DNA of 11,443 nt from Nanoperiomorbus sp963544155 (GCA_963544155.1 CAUUDW010000016.1:1-11443); one strand, 5' to 3'; positions 6,130-11,443 are shown, numbered from the stretch's first letter. Made by a program: numbers and translations. Notes: generated from the letters alone by a model not told the origin.

Positions 6130-6735
6130 TTACAGACTTAGAAACTTGTGTTCATAAACGTATTCAATTCTGGTACCGTTATACTCGGTAACGGTTTGAT
6201 CGCCAACGGGATAAGTATGGCCGTGTAGCCAGACCTTTGGGTGGTAAAGGTCAAGGTATTGACGTAAGGCGTCGAAACCCTGGTGGTCTATCGCTTCCTC
6301 GTCATTAATTCCCCTTGGTGGACAGTGCGATAGAAAGACATCCACCGGAGGGAATCCCTGCATTAGCTTAGTGGCTTCTGCTTGTGTGTACATGATGGCT
6401 TGGGGATTATCCTTGTAACGGACGCAACCCTGAAAGCCACCAAAGGTCAGTCCTCTGTACTGCCAAATCTTGCAGTGCATATCAGCGATGCCCACCTCTT
6501 GCATATATTCCCCGCTATCATGATTACCGTAAACTCCAATCTTGGGGATATCGGTGATGTAGGCTAGCGCCAATAAATCGCTTCGGTCAAAGTCGCCCAG
6601 AGTAATAATCAAGTCAATTTGCCGGTCTCTGACTGTCTGAATAATATCTATCTTAGGGCGACGATCGGCTAAGGCTAGTACTCGTAGAGGTGTCCTTGCC
6701 GTAGCTGACTGATCGTTATATGGAGATTGAATCAT
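6130..6735 (-). CDS. Calcineurin-like metallophosphoesterase with altered metal-site residues
   Basis: A 201-residue cytosolic protein of the calcineurin-like phosphoesterase fold; the substrate is unknown. Motifs in order are LADRR (22-26) where DxH is usual, GDFD (47-50), GNHD (70-73), LSHCPP (135-140) and HGHTY (171-175) where GHxH is usual. D24, D48, N71, H72, H137 and H173 are kept, but the His of the first motif is Arg26 and the last His is Tyr175. Such changes occur in some divergent families, so activity may persist with altered metal binding. The start is supported by an upstream AGGATGGA Shine-Dalgarno-like stretch, and the first 16 residues look variable. It is the first gene of a minus-strand pair with the dCTP deaminase, and diverges from thymidylate kinase. 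Confidence 0.85.
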   Translation of the reverse strand: MIQSPYNDQSATARTPLRVLALADRRPKIDIIQTVRDRQIDLIITLGDFDRSDLLALAYITDIPKIGVYGNHDSGEYMQEVGIADMHCKIWQYRGLTFGGFQGCVRYKDNPQAIMYTQAEATKLMQGFPPVDVFLSHCPPRGINDEEAIDHQGFDALRQYLDLYHPKVWLHGHTYPVGDQTVTEYNGTRIEYVYEHKFLSL

Positions 6736-6741
6736 TAGTTT

Positions 6742-6749
6742 TCCATCCT
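6742..6749 (-). promoter_or_regulatory. Shine-Dalgarno-like sequence of the metallophosphoesterase
   Basis: Minus-strand AGGATGGA ends 6 nt before the ATG at 6735. With the -10 at 6770-6778 this gives a leader of about 28 nt, in contrast to the leaderless layout of most neighbours. Confidence 0.5.
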
Positions 6750-6769
6750 ACTGTCTACCGATAATGCTT

Positions 6770-6778
6770 ATTCTATCA
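6770..6778 (-). promoter_or_regulatory. Candidate extended -10 promoter of the metallophosphoesterase
   Basis: Minus-strand TGATAGAAT (TG, A, TAGAAT). The predicted transcription start is near 6763. It sits in the 159-bp divergent region shared with thymidylate kinase. Confidence 0.5.
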
Positions 6779-6881
6779 TAAATATGTTTTTAAGAAGCAG
6801 TCAGATTCGGGCCAGGTTAATGTAACGGGTGTGATTACACTGTATTCTACCTGTGGTATGGTGTCATGTGTCATGTCGGGA

Positions 6882-6887
6882 TATAAT
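6882..6887 (+). promoter_or_regulatory. -10 element of thymidylate kinase, leaderless layout
   Basis: A perfect TATAAT with 7 nt to the ATG at 6895, so transcription should begin on the start codon. It argues against the longer frame from ATG 6853, which starts upstream of the promoter. Confidence 0.75.
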
Positions 6888-6894
6888 GTGTCTA

Positions 6895-7557
6895 ATGTCT
6901 AAGCAAGGGCAATATATCGTCATCGAGGGTAATGACGGTACCGGTAAAACAACTCAGCTGGAACTACTGGCGAAGTATCTTCGTTCGCTCGGTCGCCGGG
7001 TAGAGGTAATTGAAGAACCGGGCAGTGACGACCCGGCTAAGTCTACCCCGGTAGCGAATTACTTGCGGCAACTGATCAAAGACAGTCAGCTGGAGCGTTC
7101 TGCTGAGATCAACCTGGCTCTGTTTAGTGCGGCTCGGCGGGAACTGTGGCAGCACAAGATCTCTCCCGCTCTAGATAGCGGTACTACGGTATTGTCGTCA
7201 CGCAATTTCATCTCTACTCTAGCCTATCAGGGATATGGCGAAGGGCTGGACGTAGCTCACATTAGACAGGTGACTGAGCTATTCACTAGTGAGCGATACA
7301 TGAGCCCGGACTATACGATCATTCTAGCTTTAGATGACGAAGCGGAGCGAATCAGACGGATTAGTCAGCGAGGTGAGCCGGAGTGCCCTGATACTTTCGA
7401 GTCGAGAGACGGTGCTTTTCAATGTCGGGTTAATTCAGGCTACCGGAAGATTGCCCGGCGGTATCACTTCCCTATCATTGATTGTCTGGCGTCGGATGGC
7501 CGACGCAGAACCATTGATGAAGTCCAAGCCGAGATCAAACGAATCGTCGGAGCTTAG
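6895..7557 (+). CDS. tmk: Thymidylate kinase
   Basis: Phosphorylates dTMP to dTDP with ATP, the step joining dTMP synthesis or salvage to dTTP. In the 220-residue protein the P-loop is GNDGTGKT (12-19), the dTMP-binding EEPG (40-43) replaces the usual REPGGT, SAARRELWQ (78-86) covers the base-binding helix, and STLAYQGYG (107-115) is the family's strong signature. The DR(Y/F/H) motif reads SSRN (101-104): the Arg is kept and the Asp is Ser. The region 155-182 holds the Arg-rich LID. The start is ATG 6895, not the in-frame ATG 6853, because a perfect TATAAT lies between them and MSKQGQYIVIEG is the normal family start. Its stop codon overlaps that of the convergent M20 gene by two bases. Confidence 0.92.
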   Translation: MSKQGQYIVIEGNDGTGKTTQLELLAKYLRSLGRRVEVIEEPGSDDPAKSTPVANYLRQLIKDSQLERSAEINLALFSAARRELWQHKISPALDSGTTVLSSRNFISTLAYQGYGEGLDVAHIRQVTELFTSERYMSPDYTIILALDDEAERIRRISQRGEPECPDTFESRDGAFQCRVNSGYRKIARRYHFPIIDCLASDGRRRTIDEVQAEIKRIVGA

Positions 7558-8702
7558 CTAGTGTAAATCTGTCTGATTAGCCGGCGGTAGACCTGGTAGG
7601 TGTCCTTAATTCTAGCCATTGAGACAGATTCATTGATGGCGTGGGCTTGGTCGAAATCACCCGGACCATAGGTAACGGTCTGAGCACCAATAGCCTGAAA
7701 GAAAGCTTGGTCGGTGGCTCCGTAGCTGACGGCTGTTGACGCCTCGGGTAAGATGTGCTGCATCGCTTGTAAGATTGATGCATTCTCGTCGCACAGGGCG
7801 GACGGCACAGGATCGGCGGCATAGCGCCAGGAGAAATGATACTTGCCGGCCAGCTGATCCAGCCAACTGTCGAAAGCCTGATCCAGCTCGGGTGTGGTGC
7901 GAATATCGACGGCGATGTAGCTGGCGCTGGCGGTCTTGTTACTGGAATACACCCCGGCCGGCTCAATACGAGTCGGGGTAAAAGTCGGCTCACCTAGGGT
8001 GGGATGGTAATAAGTACGATGTAGTCCAAGTCGCACCCTGATCAGATCATTCATGAAGGTGATTAAAGGTGGCAAGGAGCTGATGCTATAAGCACTTTCC
8101 TGAGAGGCGTGACCGGACTTGCCCTCAAATAATAGCTGAACGAAGCGATTGCCTCGGTGCCCCAGCTCGATGCGTTGATCGGTCGGCTCGGCGATGATGC
8201 AGCTAACTTGGTCGTAAGAGGTATTTTGAGTGAAGTACTTAGTGAAGTCGGCTGAGCCGGCTCCGTCTACCTCCTCGTGAGCTACGGCGACACACCATAG
8301 ATCCAGGTCGTCTCGGCGCTCAGTCAGATAGGACTGACCGGCGATCATCTGAATAGCGACGCCGGATTTCATATCACTGGCACCAAGCCCATAGAGGCGA
8401 TCACCCTTTGTCCGAGGTTGCCAAGGACTACCCTGCCAGGCCGACTCGTCGCCGGCGGGTACGGTATCGATGTGTCCACAGAGGAGCAGTGCCTTGTCGG
8501 CGGGTTGACTGGCCTTGGACTTACCTCGGATAAGACCGGCGGTGAAACGCTCCTTGGTGATGACCTGATCAAAGCCGGCTTGATCCATCCACTTAGCGAC
8601 GAAGCTAAGGATCTCCGCCTCGTTATCCGACACTGAGGGGATGGTGATAAGCTGCTTAGTTAATGCGATGGCGTCTTGGGCGCTCGGTTGGTGCTGTTCC
8701 AT
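7554..8702 (-). CDS. M20 family metallopeptidase (ArgE/DapE/ACY1 type)
   Basis: A cytosolic di-zinc amidohydrolase that removes an acyl or amino-acid group from a small amide substrate; the exact substrate is not readable. In 382 residues the metal ligands are visible: GHIDTVP (76-82, His77 and the catalytic Asp79), ASDMKSG (108-114, bridging Asp110), HEEVDG (142-147, catalytic Glu143 and metal Glu144), AEPT (171-174) and the closing His in GPGDFDQAHAINE (346-358, His354). GHRG and KSGHAS (181-200) open the dimerisation domain. Length and order are normal for DapE or ArgE, but no lysine or arginine pathway neighbours are present, so a dipeptidase or salvage role is as likely. Its first 43 nt overlap the end of the GNAT gene, and a -10 element lies inside that gene. 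Confidence 0.9.
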   Translation of the reverse strand: MEQHQPSAQDAIALTKQLITIPSVSDNEAEILSFVAKWMDQAGFDQVITKERFTAGLIRGKSKASQPADKALLLCGHIDTVPAGDESAWQGSPWQPRTKGDRLYGLGASDMKSGVAIQMIAGQSYLTERRDDLDLWCVAVAHEEVDGAGSADFTKYFTQNTSYDQVSCIIAEPTDQRIELGHRGNRFVQLLFEGKSGHASQESAYSISSLPPLITFMNDLIRVRLGLHRTYYHPTLGEPTFTPTRIEPAGVYSSNKTASASYIAVDIRTTPELDQAFDSWLDQLAGKYHFSWRYAADPVPSALCDENASILQAMQHILPEASTAVSYGATDQAFFQAIGAQTVTYGPGDFDQAHAINESVSMARIKDTYQVYRRLIRQIYTS

Positions 8703-9349
8703 ACCATTACAGTATCACAACAGCCGTAACTTTTGTCAGTGGCTTGGCCGTAGAGAGGACAGGTCTTGCACAGCTCAAGCGCCTCGGGTGGGACTTCGGT
8801 GACGTAAGTAATTTCTCGTCCGGCTAGGCTTTCGGCGATTGGTAGACTGTCGGCATTACAAAAGGCATACGGTGTCAGCCCTTCTGCCTCGGTAGTTTGT
8901 AGAATCTTGCCAAATAGTACCGTGCCGATGCCGTGCCCGCGGAGTCTACGACTGACCTTGAGTGAGCCGACCTCAGTCATCCGGCGAGTGGTGCCGGCGC
9001 AAGTGTGTTCTATCGGTGTCATCGCCCCGACATAACCAACCAGCCGGTCGGCAAAGTTGGCTACCCCATCTCCCTCAGTGGATGCGGTAGCGAGGCTAGA
9101 CTCGGTAGAGGCGGGCTGAGGCGGCTCCAGGGCGATGACGGCAGTATGACGCTCGGCGATTGCCTCGGGCGTTACGGATAGCATCTGCTTGTCGTCCGCT
9201 TCTTGACGATTAACGAAGTCAGCGATAGCGACAGTGGCTAGCCGGATCTGCTGATTATTCATGACGGAAGTAAGCTCGTTAAACTTGACGATCTCCAGCT
9301 GGACGCTATGGTCAGCGGACTGTGGCGTGGTGGTAATTAACTCGGACAT
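8660..9349 (-). CDS. GNAT-family acetyltransferase with C-terminal Cys cluster
   Basis: Predicted to move an acetyl group from acetyl-CoA to an unknown amine. Of 229 residues, VGYVGAM (104-110) is the central strand, EVGSLKVSRRLRGHGIGTVLFGKIL (126-150) is motif A, with the pyrophosphate loop RGHGIG (137-142), and TPYAFCNADS (159-168) is motif B. Residues 75-95 form a Ser/Thr/Pro-rich insert between early strands. The tail has C194, C197, C210 and C211 (CKTCPLYG then GCC), a layout that could bind a metal or be redox-active and is not a core GNAT feature. The start is taken from the -10 CATACT 9 nt upstream. The 3' end overlaps the M20 gene by 43 nt, so the two may be translated from one message as well as from separate promoters. 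Confidence 0.85.
   Translation of the reverse strand: MSELITTTPQSADHSVQLEIVKFNELTSVMNNQQIRLATVAIADFVNRQEADDKQMLSVTPEAIAERHTAVIALEPPQPASTESSLATASTEGDGVANFADRLVGYVGAMTPIEHTCAGTTRRMTEVGSLKVSRRLRGHGIGTVLFGKILQTTEAEGLTPYAFCNADSLPIAESLAGREITYVTEVPPEALELCKTCPLYGQATDKSYGCCDTVMVWNSTNRAPKTPSH
8711..8719 (-). promoter_or_regulatory. Candidate extended -10 promoter of the M20 gene, inside the GNAT gene
   Basis: Minus-strand TGTGATACT with 8 nt to the ATG at 8702. The hexamer GATACT is imperfect but the TG and spacing match the neighbouring leaderless promoters. It lies in the coding end of the GNAT gene. Confidence 0.55.
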
Positions 9350-9358
9350 ATCTGCTCT

Positions 9359-9367
9359 AGTATGCCA
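9359..9367 (-). promoter_or_regulatory. Candidate extended -10 promoter of the GNAT gene
   Basis: Minus-strand TGGCATACT with 9 nt to the ATG at 9349. The hexamer CATACT departs from consensus at two positions. No Shine-Dalgarno sequence is evident. Confidence 0.5.
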
Positions 9368-9392
9368 TAACCATGATATAAATGCAAATAGC

Positions 9393-9407
9393 TGTCAAGA
9401 GTTGACA
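9393..9407. repeat. Inverted repeat TGTCAA-GAG-TTGACA
   Basis: A perfect 6-bp stem with a 3-nt loop, 45 nt past the end of the candidate toxin gene and 44 nt before the GNAT gene. On the minus strand it is followed by a moderately T-rich stretch, so it may be a weak terminator of the toxin operon. Each arm is also TTGACA, the consensus -35, on one strand, but no -10 sits at 17 nt on either side. Confidence 0.45.
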
Positions 9408-9451
9408 ACGGGGTGATTATATTGAGAGAGACATTAGCAGATAACGATAGC

Positions 9452-9913
9452 CTAGTGGATGCCAATCAGCTGCTTGTAATGCGGGCTAACTTGCCTGCTG
9501 GTCGCAATGGAGTTAATGATGAAGCTGAAATCAGTATCGTCTAGACGCCCCTTGATCAATTTGATGTCGCAGTCATCTAGTTTATGTGGATTAAAATGAG
9601 ATATGCTCTGGCAATCAATGCAAGTATCCCGGCTAAAGAATGGATATTTCCCTGCTCCTATGAATAACAGTGGTTGCTTGGCCGGCGGTATATTGCGTTT
9701 CCGGTAGTAACTCATTCTCTTGTGGTACTTCGTAGTCCCGTTGACCACCAGTAGCAGTTCGTCTTTAGCCGGGTTAATATTTAGCACGACGAAAACATGA
9801 TAAACATCCGGGCTTTTGAACGGCTGGTTGCCCTTAATCCTAAGTAAGTCACCTTGCCGAAGACTCTTTAGGATATTTCTTTGGCGCTGTCTTGTCCGGT
9901 CGGAAGAAGTCAT
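9452..9913 (-). CDS. Candidate toxin partner of a Panacea antitoxin
   Basis: A 153-residue protein encoded 2 nt after the Panacea antitoxin, so the pair is translationally coupled; its start has no Shine-Dalgarno sequence. The N-terminus is very basic (RTRQRQRNILK), followed by RQGDLLRIKG (19-28) and strongly beta-forming strands (VYHVFVVLNI, ELLLVVNGTT, LLFIGAGKYPFF). The end (IKGRLDDTDFSFIINSIATSRQVSP) looks helical. The opening GDLLRI and overall strand pattern recall the SH3-like barrel of MazF/PemK mRNA interferases, but the usual proline-rich MazF motif is absent and C99 and C101 (TCIDC) are unusual. Panacea antitoxins are known to pair with many unrelated toxins, and gene order, antitoxin first, fits. 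The toxin role is inferred from position; the fold is a guess. Confidence 0.7.
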   Translation of the reverse strand: MTSSDRTRQRQRNILKSLRQGDLLRIKGNQPFKSPDVYHVFVVLNINPAKDELLLVVNGTTKYHKRMSYYRKRNIPPAKQPLLFIGAGKYPFFSRDTCIDCQSISHFNPHKLDDCDIKLIKGRLDDTDFSFIINSIATSRQVSPHYKQLIGIH

Positions 9914-9915
9914 TG

Positions 9916-10551
9916 TTATGGTTGAGTACTGATAGAATTGGCAATCTCTCGTTGCTCTGTGAATACTTCTCGGGCGGCATCTAATACATCTTTATCCTCT
10001 TTGAAATAATCGTCTCTGACCGGATTCTCAAAGAACTTAGCTTCGTCAATCGGCTGAGAGCTACGTTCACCACCATCAAAATATGACTTGTACTGTAGCC
10101 ACTCGGGGTACTTGTGGCTAACCTGGTCGGCTAAGTCAAAATCTTCGGCACTATTAAAGACCTGATAAGCTTTGCGCAGCATCTCTTTATCCGTCTCCGA
10201 CAGGTAGTCTTCTCCGGGGTTCTTAGACATCGCTGTAGAGTATCCGTCGGTGGTAAAGAATTCGCTGATGTAGCTAATATCATCATCGTCCAGTGCGAAA
10301 TCCCGGTTTAGCTGAGCTATATCTAAAGCTAGCGAGCAAACCGGACCGTGTGGCATAGCGTAGTAGCGTGACTCTGAGACAGTTCTACCGTATCGTCTCA
10401 TATGGAAGCGATCAGCTGCCCAGAGAAGCTTGATCAGCTTGACTCGGTTCATTTTTTTATTATCATCAAGAGACAATAGATAACCGAGGGCCTGGACGAG
10501 CTTGACTAGACTACCGGCCGGGGTGTATGTGTGGTTGCGCAGTTCACTCAT
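9916..10551 (-). CDS. panA: Panacea-domain (SocA-like, DUF4065) antitoxin
   Basis: Predicted to neutralise the product of the next gene by direct binding; the family includes SocA and the hyperpromiscuous PanA antitoxins. In 211 residues the Panacea signature is residues 36-79: RVKLIKLLWAADRFHMRRYG, then YYAMPHGPVCSLALDI. Helical segments follow (DYLSETDKEMLRKAYQVF, about 115-132), and the tail (160-211) is charged and probably the toxin-binding or flexible part. The start is firm: a good Shine-Dalgarno AAGGAG lies 6 nt upstream. It is the first gene of a two-gene operon, diverges from the CHAP hydrolase, and a palindrome sits between the two promoters, suggesting self-repression by the protein or the complex. 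Confidence 0.88.
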   Translation of the reverse strand: MSELRNHTYTPAGSLVKLVQALGYLLSLDDNKKMNRVKLIKLLWAADRFHMRRYGRTVSESRYYAMPHGPVCSLALDIAQLNRDFALDDDDISYISEFFTTDGYSTAMSKNPGEDYLSETDKEMLRKAYQVFNSAEDFDLADQVSHKYPEWLQYKSYFDGGERSSQPIDEAKFFENPVRDDYFKEDKDVLDAAREVFTEQREIANSISTQP

Positions 10552-10557
10552 ATCATA

Positions 10558-10563
10558 CTCCTT
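10558..10563 (-). promoter_or_regulatory. Strong Shine-Dalgarno of the Panacea antitoxin
   Basis: Minus-strand AAGGAG with 6 nt to the ATG at 10551, the best ribosome binding site in the window. The second gene of the operon has none, which would favour more antitoxin than toxin. Confidence 0.75.
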
Positions 10564-10571
10564 ATACAGAT

Positions 10572-10577
10572 ATTCTA
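10572..10577 (-). promoter_or_regulatory. Candidate -10 of the Panacea operon
   Basis: Minus-strand TAGAAT. The predicted transcription start near 10565 leaves a leader of about 14 nt that begins just ahead of the Shine-Dalgarno sequence. Confidence 0.5.
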
Positions 10578-10612
10578 GCCCAAAATGAAGTAAAACTCTA
10601 GCAAAATGCTAG
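10574..10612. promoter_or_regulatory. Probable operator: palindrome CTAGCAAAATGCTAG plus upstream half-copy
   Basis: The perfect palindrome at 10598-10612 has 6-bp arms around AAA; two more pairs form outside one mismatch (10595-10615). The left half with its spacer (TCTAGCAAAATG, 10597-10608) is repeated with a two-base insertion as TCTAGCCCAAAATG at 10574-10587. The palindrome falls where the -35 regions of both divergent promoters would lie, and the partial copy overlaps the -10 of the Panacea operon. A repressor bound here could silence the operon and the CHAP gene together. Confidence 0.55.
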
Positions 10613-10631
10613 TGTCTGGGCGGTAAACCTG

Positions 10632-10637
10632 TATAAT
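10632..10637 (+). promoter_or_regulatory. -10 element of the CHAP gene, leaderless layout
   Basis: A perfect TATAAT with 7 nt to the ATG at 10645 and no Shine-Dalgarno sequence. Confidence 0.75.
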
Positions 10638-10644
10638 ATCTAGT

Positions 10645-11250
10645 ATGGGAAACGGTCAACAAGACAGGTCATCTTGGTCTGAGTTGATTATCTTTAGCGT
10701 CGCTATAGTGCTGATCTTGGTGGGTGTGTGTCTGTACATTAGCACTACCCTGCGCCGACCGGAGTCGCTAAGCATGGTTGATCGGGGCAGCTTCCCTGAC
10801 CTCTCGACCAAGGAACTATCTCCGCTCAGGGCGAAAGTGGTCGGCATCTTGCGCCAGCAATTTGCCAAGCCTCAGCCCGGCACTTACTATAGCCAGGGAG
10901 AAAAACAGAGCTGGTGTGTCAATTTCGTTAGCTGGGTGGCACACGAGGCCGGGGCGTCACTGACCAACCCGCATAATGGCGGCTGGCGGATCTCGGGCGT
11001 ACGTAGCCTAGAGGCGTACTATCGGGCAGCCGGCAGATTCCACGATCGGGGTGATAACTATCACCTGCAGCCGGGAGACCTGATCTTTTATGATAAAGGT
11101 AGTCAGCGAGACGAGCATGTCAACTTCTTCCTGAAATACGACAAGGGTAAAGCCGTCACTATCGGCGGTGACGAAGGCGATACCATTATGGTGCAACGGT
11201 TTGACTTTGGTAATGACGGCCCGATCAAAGGCTTTGCGGCGCTTGAATAA
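10645..11250 (+). CDS. Membrane-anchored CHAP-domain peptidoglycan hydrolase
   Basis: Predicted cysteine amidohydrolase/peptidase that cuts peptidoglycan peptide bonds outside the membrane. In 201 residues there is a short cytoplasmic start, one hydrophobic helix (about 14-35) with no clear cleavage site, so a signal anchor, a linker to about 60, then the CHAP domain. The nucleophile Cys is C91 in SWCVNFVSWVAHEAG (89-103). LQPGDLIFYD (141-150) leads to the catalytic His158 in EHVNFFL (157-163), and TIGGDEGD (172-179) closes the site. The start is fixed by TATAAT ending 7 nt upstream. It diverges from the Panacea operon and shares its putative operator. The target could be the cell's own wall or, in a host-attached TM7-like cell, the host's. 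Confidence 0.88.
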   Translation: MGNGQQDRSSWSELIIFSVAIVLILVGVCLYISTTLRRPESLSMVDRGSFPDLSTKELSPLRAKVVGILRQQFAKPQPGTYYSQGEKQSWCVNFVSWVAHEAGASLTNPHNGGWRISGVRSLEAYYRAAGRFHDRGDNYHLQPGDLIFYDKGSQRDEHVNFFLKYDKGKAVTIGGDEGDTIMVQRFDFGNDGPIKGFAALE

Positions 11251-11310
11251 GCTTGGCGCTGGTGGCTATGACGACGAGCGCTGAATGTGTGGTCGGTGGT
11301 CTGACTGGTG

Positions 11311-11316
11311 TATAAT
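11311..11316 (+). promoter_or_regulatory. Candidate -10 of the repeat-containing ORF
   Basis: A perfect TATAAT preceded by TG, the same TGTATAAT form as the CHAP promoter. The transcription start should be near 11323, giving an AT-rich leader of about 30 nt before ATG 11353. A GTG at 11325 would open only a five-codon frame (GTG AAT AAC TCT AAA, then TAA). Confidence 0.5.
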
Positions 11317-11352
11317 GCTATGTAGTGAATAACTCTAAATAACCATATTGAT

Positions 11353-11443
11353 ATGCCTACCCAGATAAGTGATAATGCCGTAGAAGCCAGAAGCCAGAAG
11401 CCAGAAGCCAGAAGCCAGAAGCCAGAAGCCAGAAGCCAGAAGC
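11353..11443 (+). CDS. 5' end of an ORF made largely of 7-bp repeats (runs off the window)
   Basis: From ATG 11353 the frame reads MPTQISDNAVEARSQKPEA and then cycles through the heptapeptide EARSQKP with no stop to the last base. The heptanucleotide AGAAGCC read in triplets gives a 21-nt, 7-residue period; all three frames stay open through pure repeats, so openness alone is weak evidence. The non-repeat start (MPTQISDNAV) and a good upstream -10 support a real gene, but no Shine-Dalgarno sequence is seen. If real, each gain or loss of one unit shifts the frame. The product cannot be identified from what is present. Confidence 0.4.
   Translation, partial: MPTQISDNAVEARSQKPEARSQKPEARSQK
11382..11443. 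repeat. Heptanucleotide tandem array (AGAAGCC), 8.9 copies, truncated by the window end
   Basis: Eight perfect copies of AGAAGCC plus six bases of a ninth run to the last base of the window; the full length is unknown. There are no mismatches, consistent with recent slippage or ongoing instability. The array starts 29 bases after a possible start codon. Confidence 0.97.

Noticed and set aside
5593..6141. 182-residue plus-strand frame opposite the dCTP deaminase gene
   Set aside because: It lies antisense to a gene with strong family motifs and shows no motif of its own.
6853..6894. Longer thymidylate kinase starting at ATG 6853
   Set aside because: The -10 element at 6882-6887 lies inside this extension, and the extra residues (MVWCHVSCRDIMCL) are unlike the family N-terminus.
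9393..9424. Plus-strand promoter using TTGACA 9402-9407
   Set aside because: No -10 hexamer sits at 16-18 nt and no plus-strand gene follows.
11382..11443. CRISPR array
   Set aside because: The units are 7 bp, directly adjacent and lack spacers, so this is a simple tandem repeat.

Overview
The window looks like a small-genome bacterium of the Candidate Phyla Radiation, most likely Saccharibacteria (TM7). This is an inference from gene content: single-pass envelope proteins with a disordered N-terminus, a CmpB-like membrane protein (PF06541), a membrane-anchored CHAP hydrolase and small stand-alone nucleotide enzymes. No rRNA or marker gene is present to prove it. TGA, TAG and TAA all end genes here, so the code looks standard, unlike the UGA-recoded CPR lineages. 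Composition is near 50% GC.

Layout: 90-2981 (minus) holds two tandem paralogous envelope proteins of unknown function, each with a near-identical promoter and start region. 3054-5260 (plus) holds a small acidic protein, a two-helix membrane protein, a PF06541 membrane protein and a uracil-DNA glycosylase-family gene broken by one in-frame amber codon. 5347-6735 (minus) holds a dCTP deaminase-family protein and a metallophosphoesterase. 6895-7557 (plus) is thymidylate kinase, whose stop codon overlaps that of a convergent M20 metallopeptidase (7554-8702, minus). Upstream of that lies an overlapping GNAT acetyltransferase (8660-9349, minus). 9452-10551 (minus) is a two-gene operon: a Panacea-domain antitoxin followed by a candidate toxin. 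It diverges from a CHAP hydrolase (10645-11250, plus). The window ends inside a run of 7-bp repeats that forms an open reading frame (11353 onward). No gene-free stretch exceeds 300 bases. The first 89 bases hold no gene I can support.

Two themes stand out. First, eight start codons lie only 6-9 nt behind a -10 hexamer, usually in extended form (TGnTATAAT), with no Shine-Dalgarno sequence; this predicts leaderless mRNAs. The Panacea operon and the phosphoesterase instead have leaders with Shine-Dalgarno-like sequences. Second, three genes concern pyrimidine nucleotides and uracil in DNA (dCTP deaminase, thymidylate kinase, uracil-DNA glycosylase), and the repair gene is the broken one. The likeliest sites of new biology are the Panacea-toxin pair with its palindromic operator shared with a cell-wall hydrolase, and the 7-bp-repeat ORF, which has the design of a phase-variable gene.
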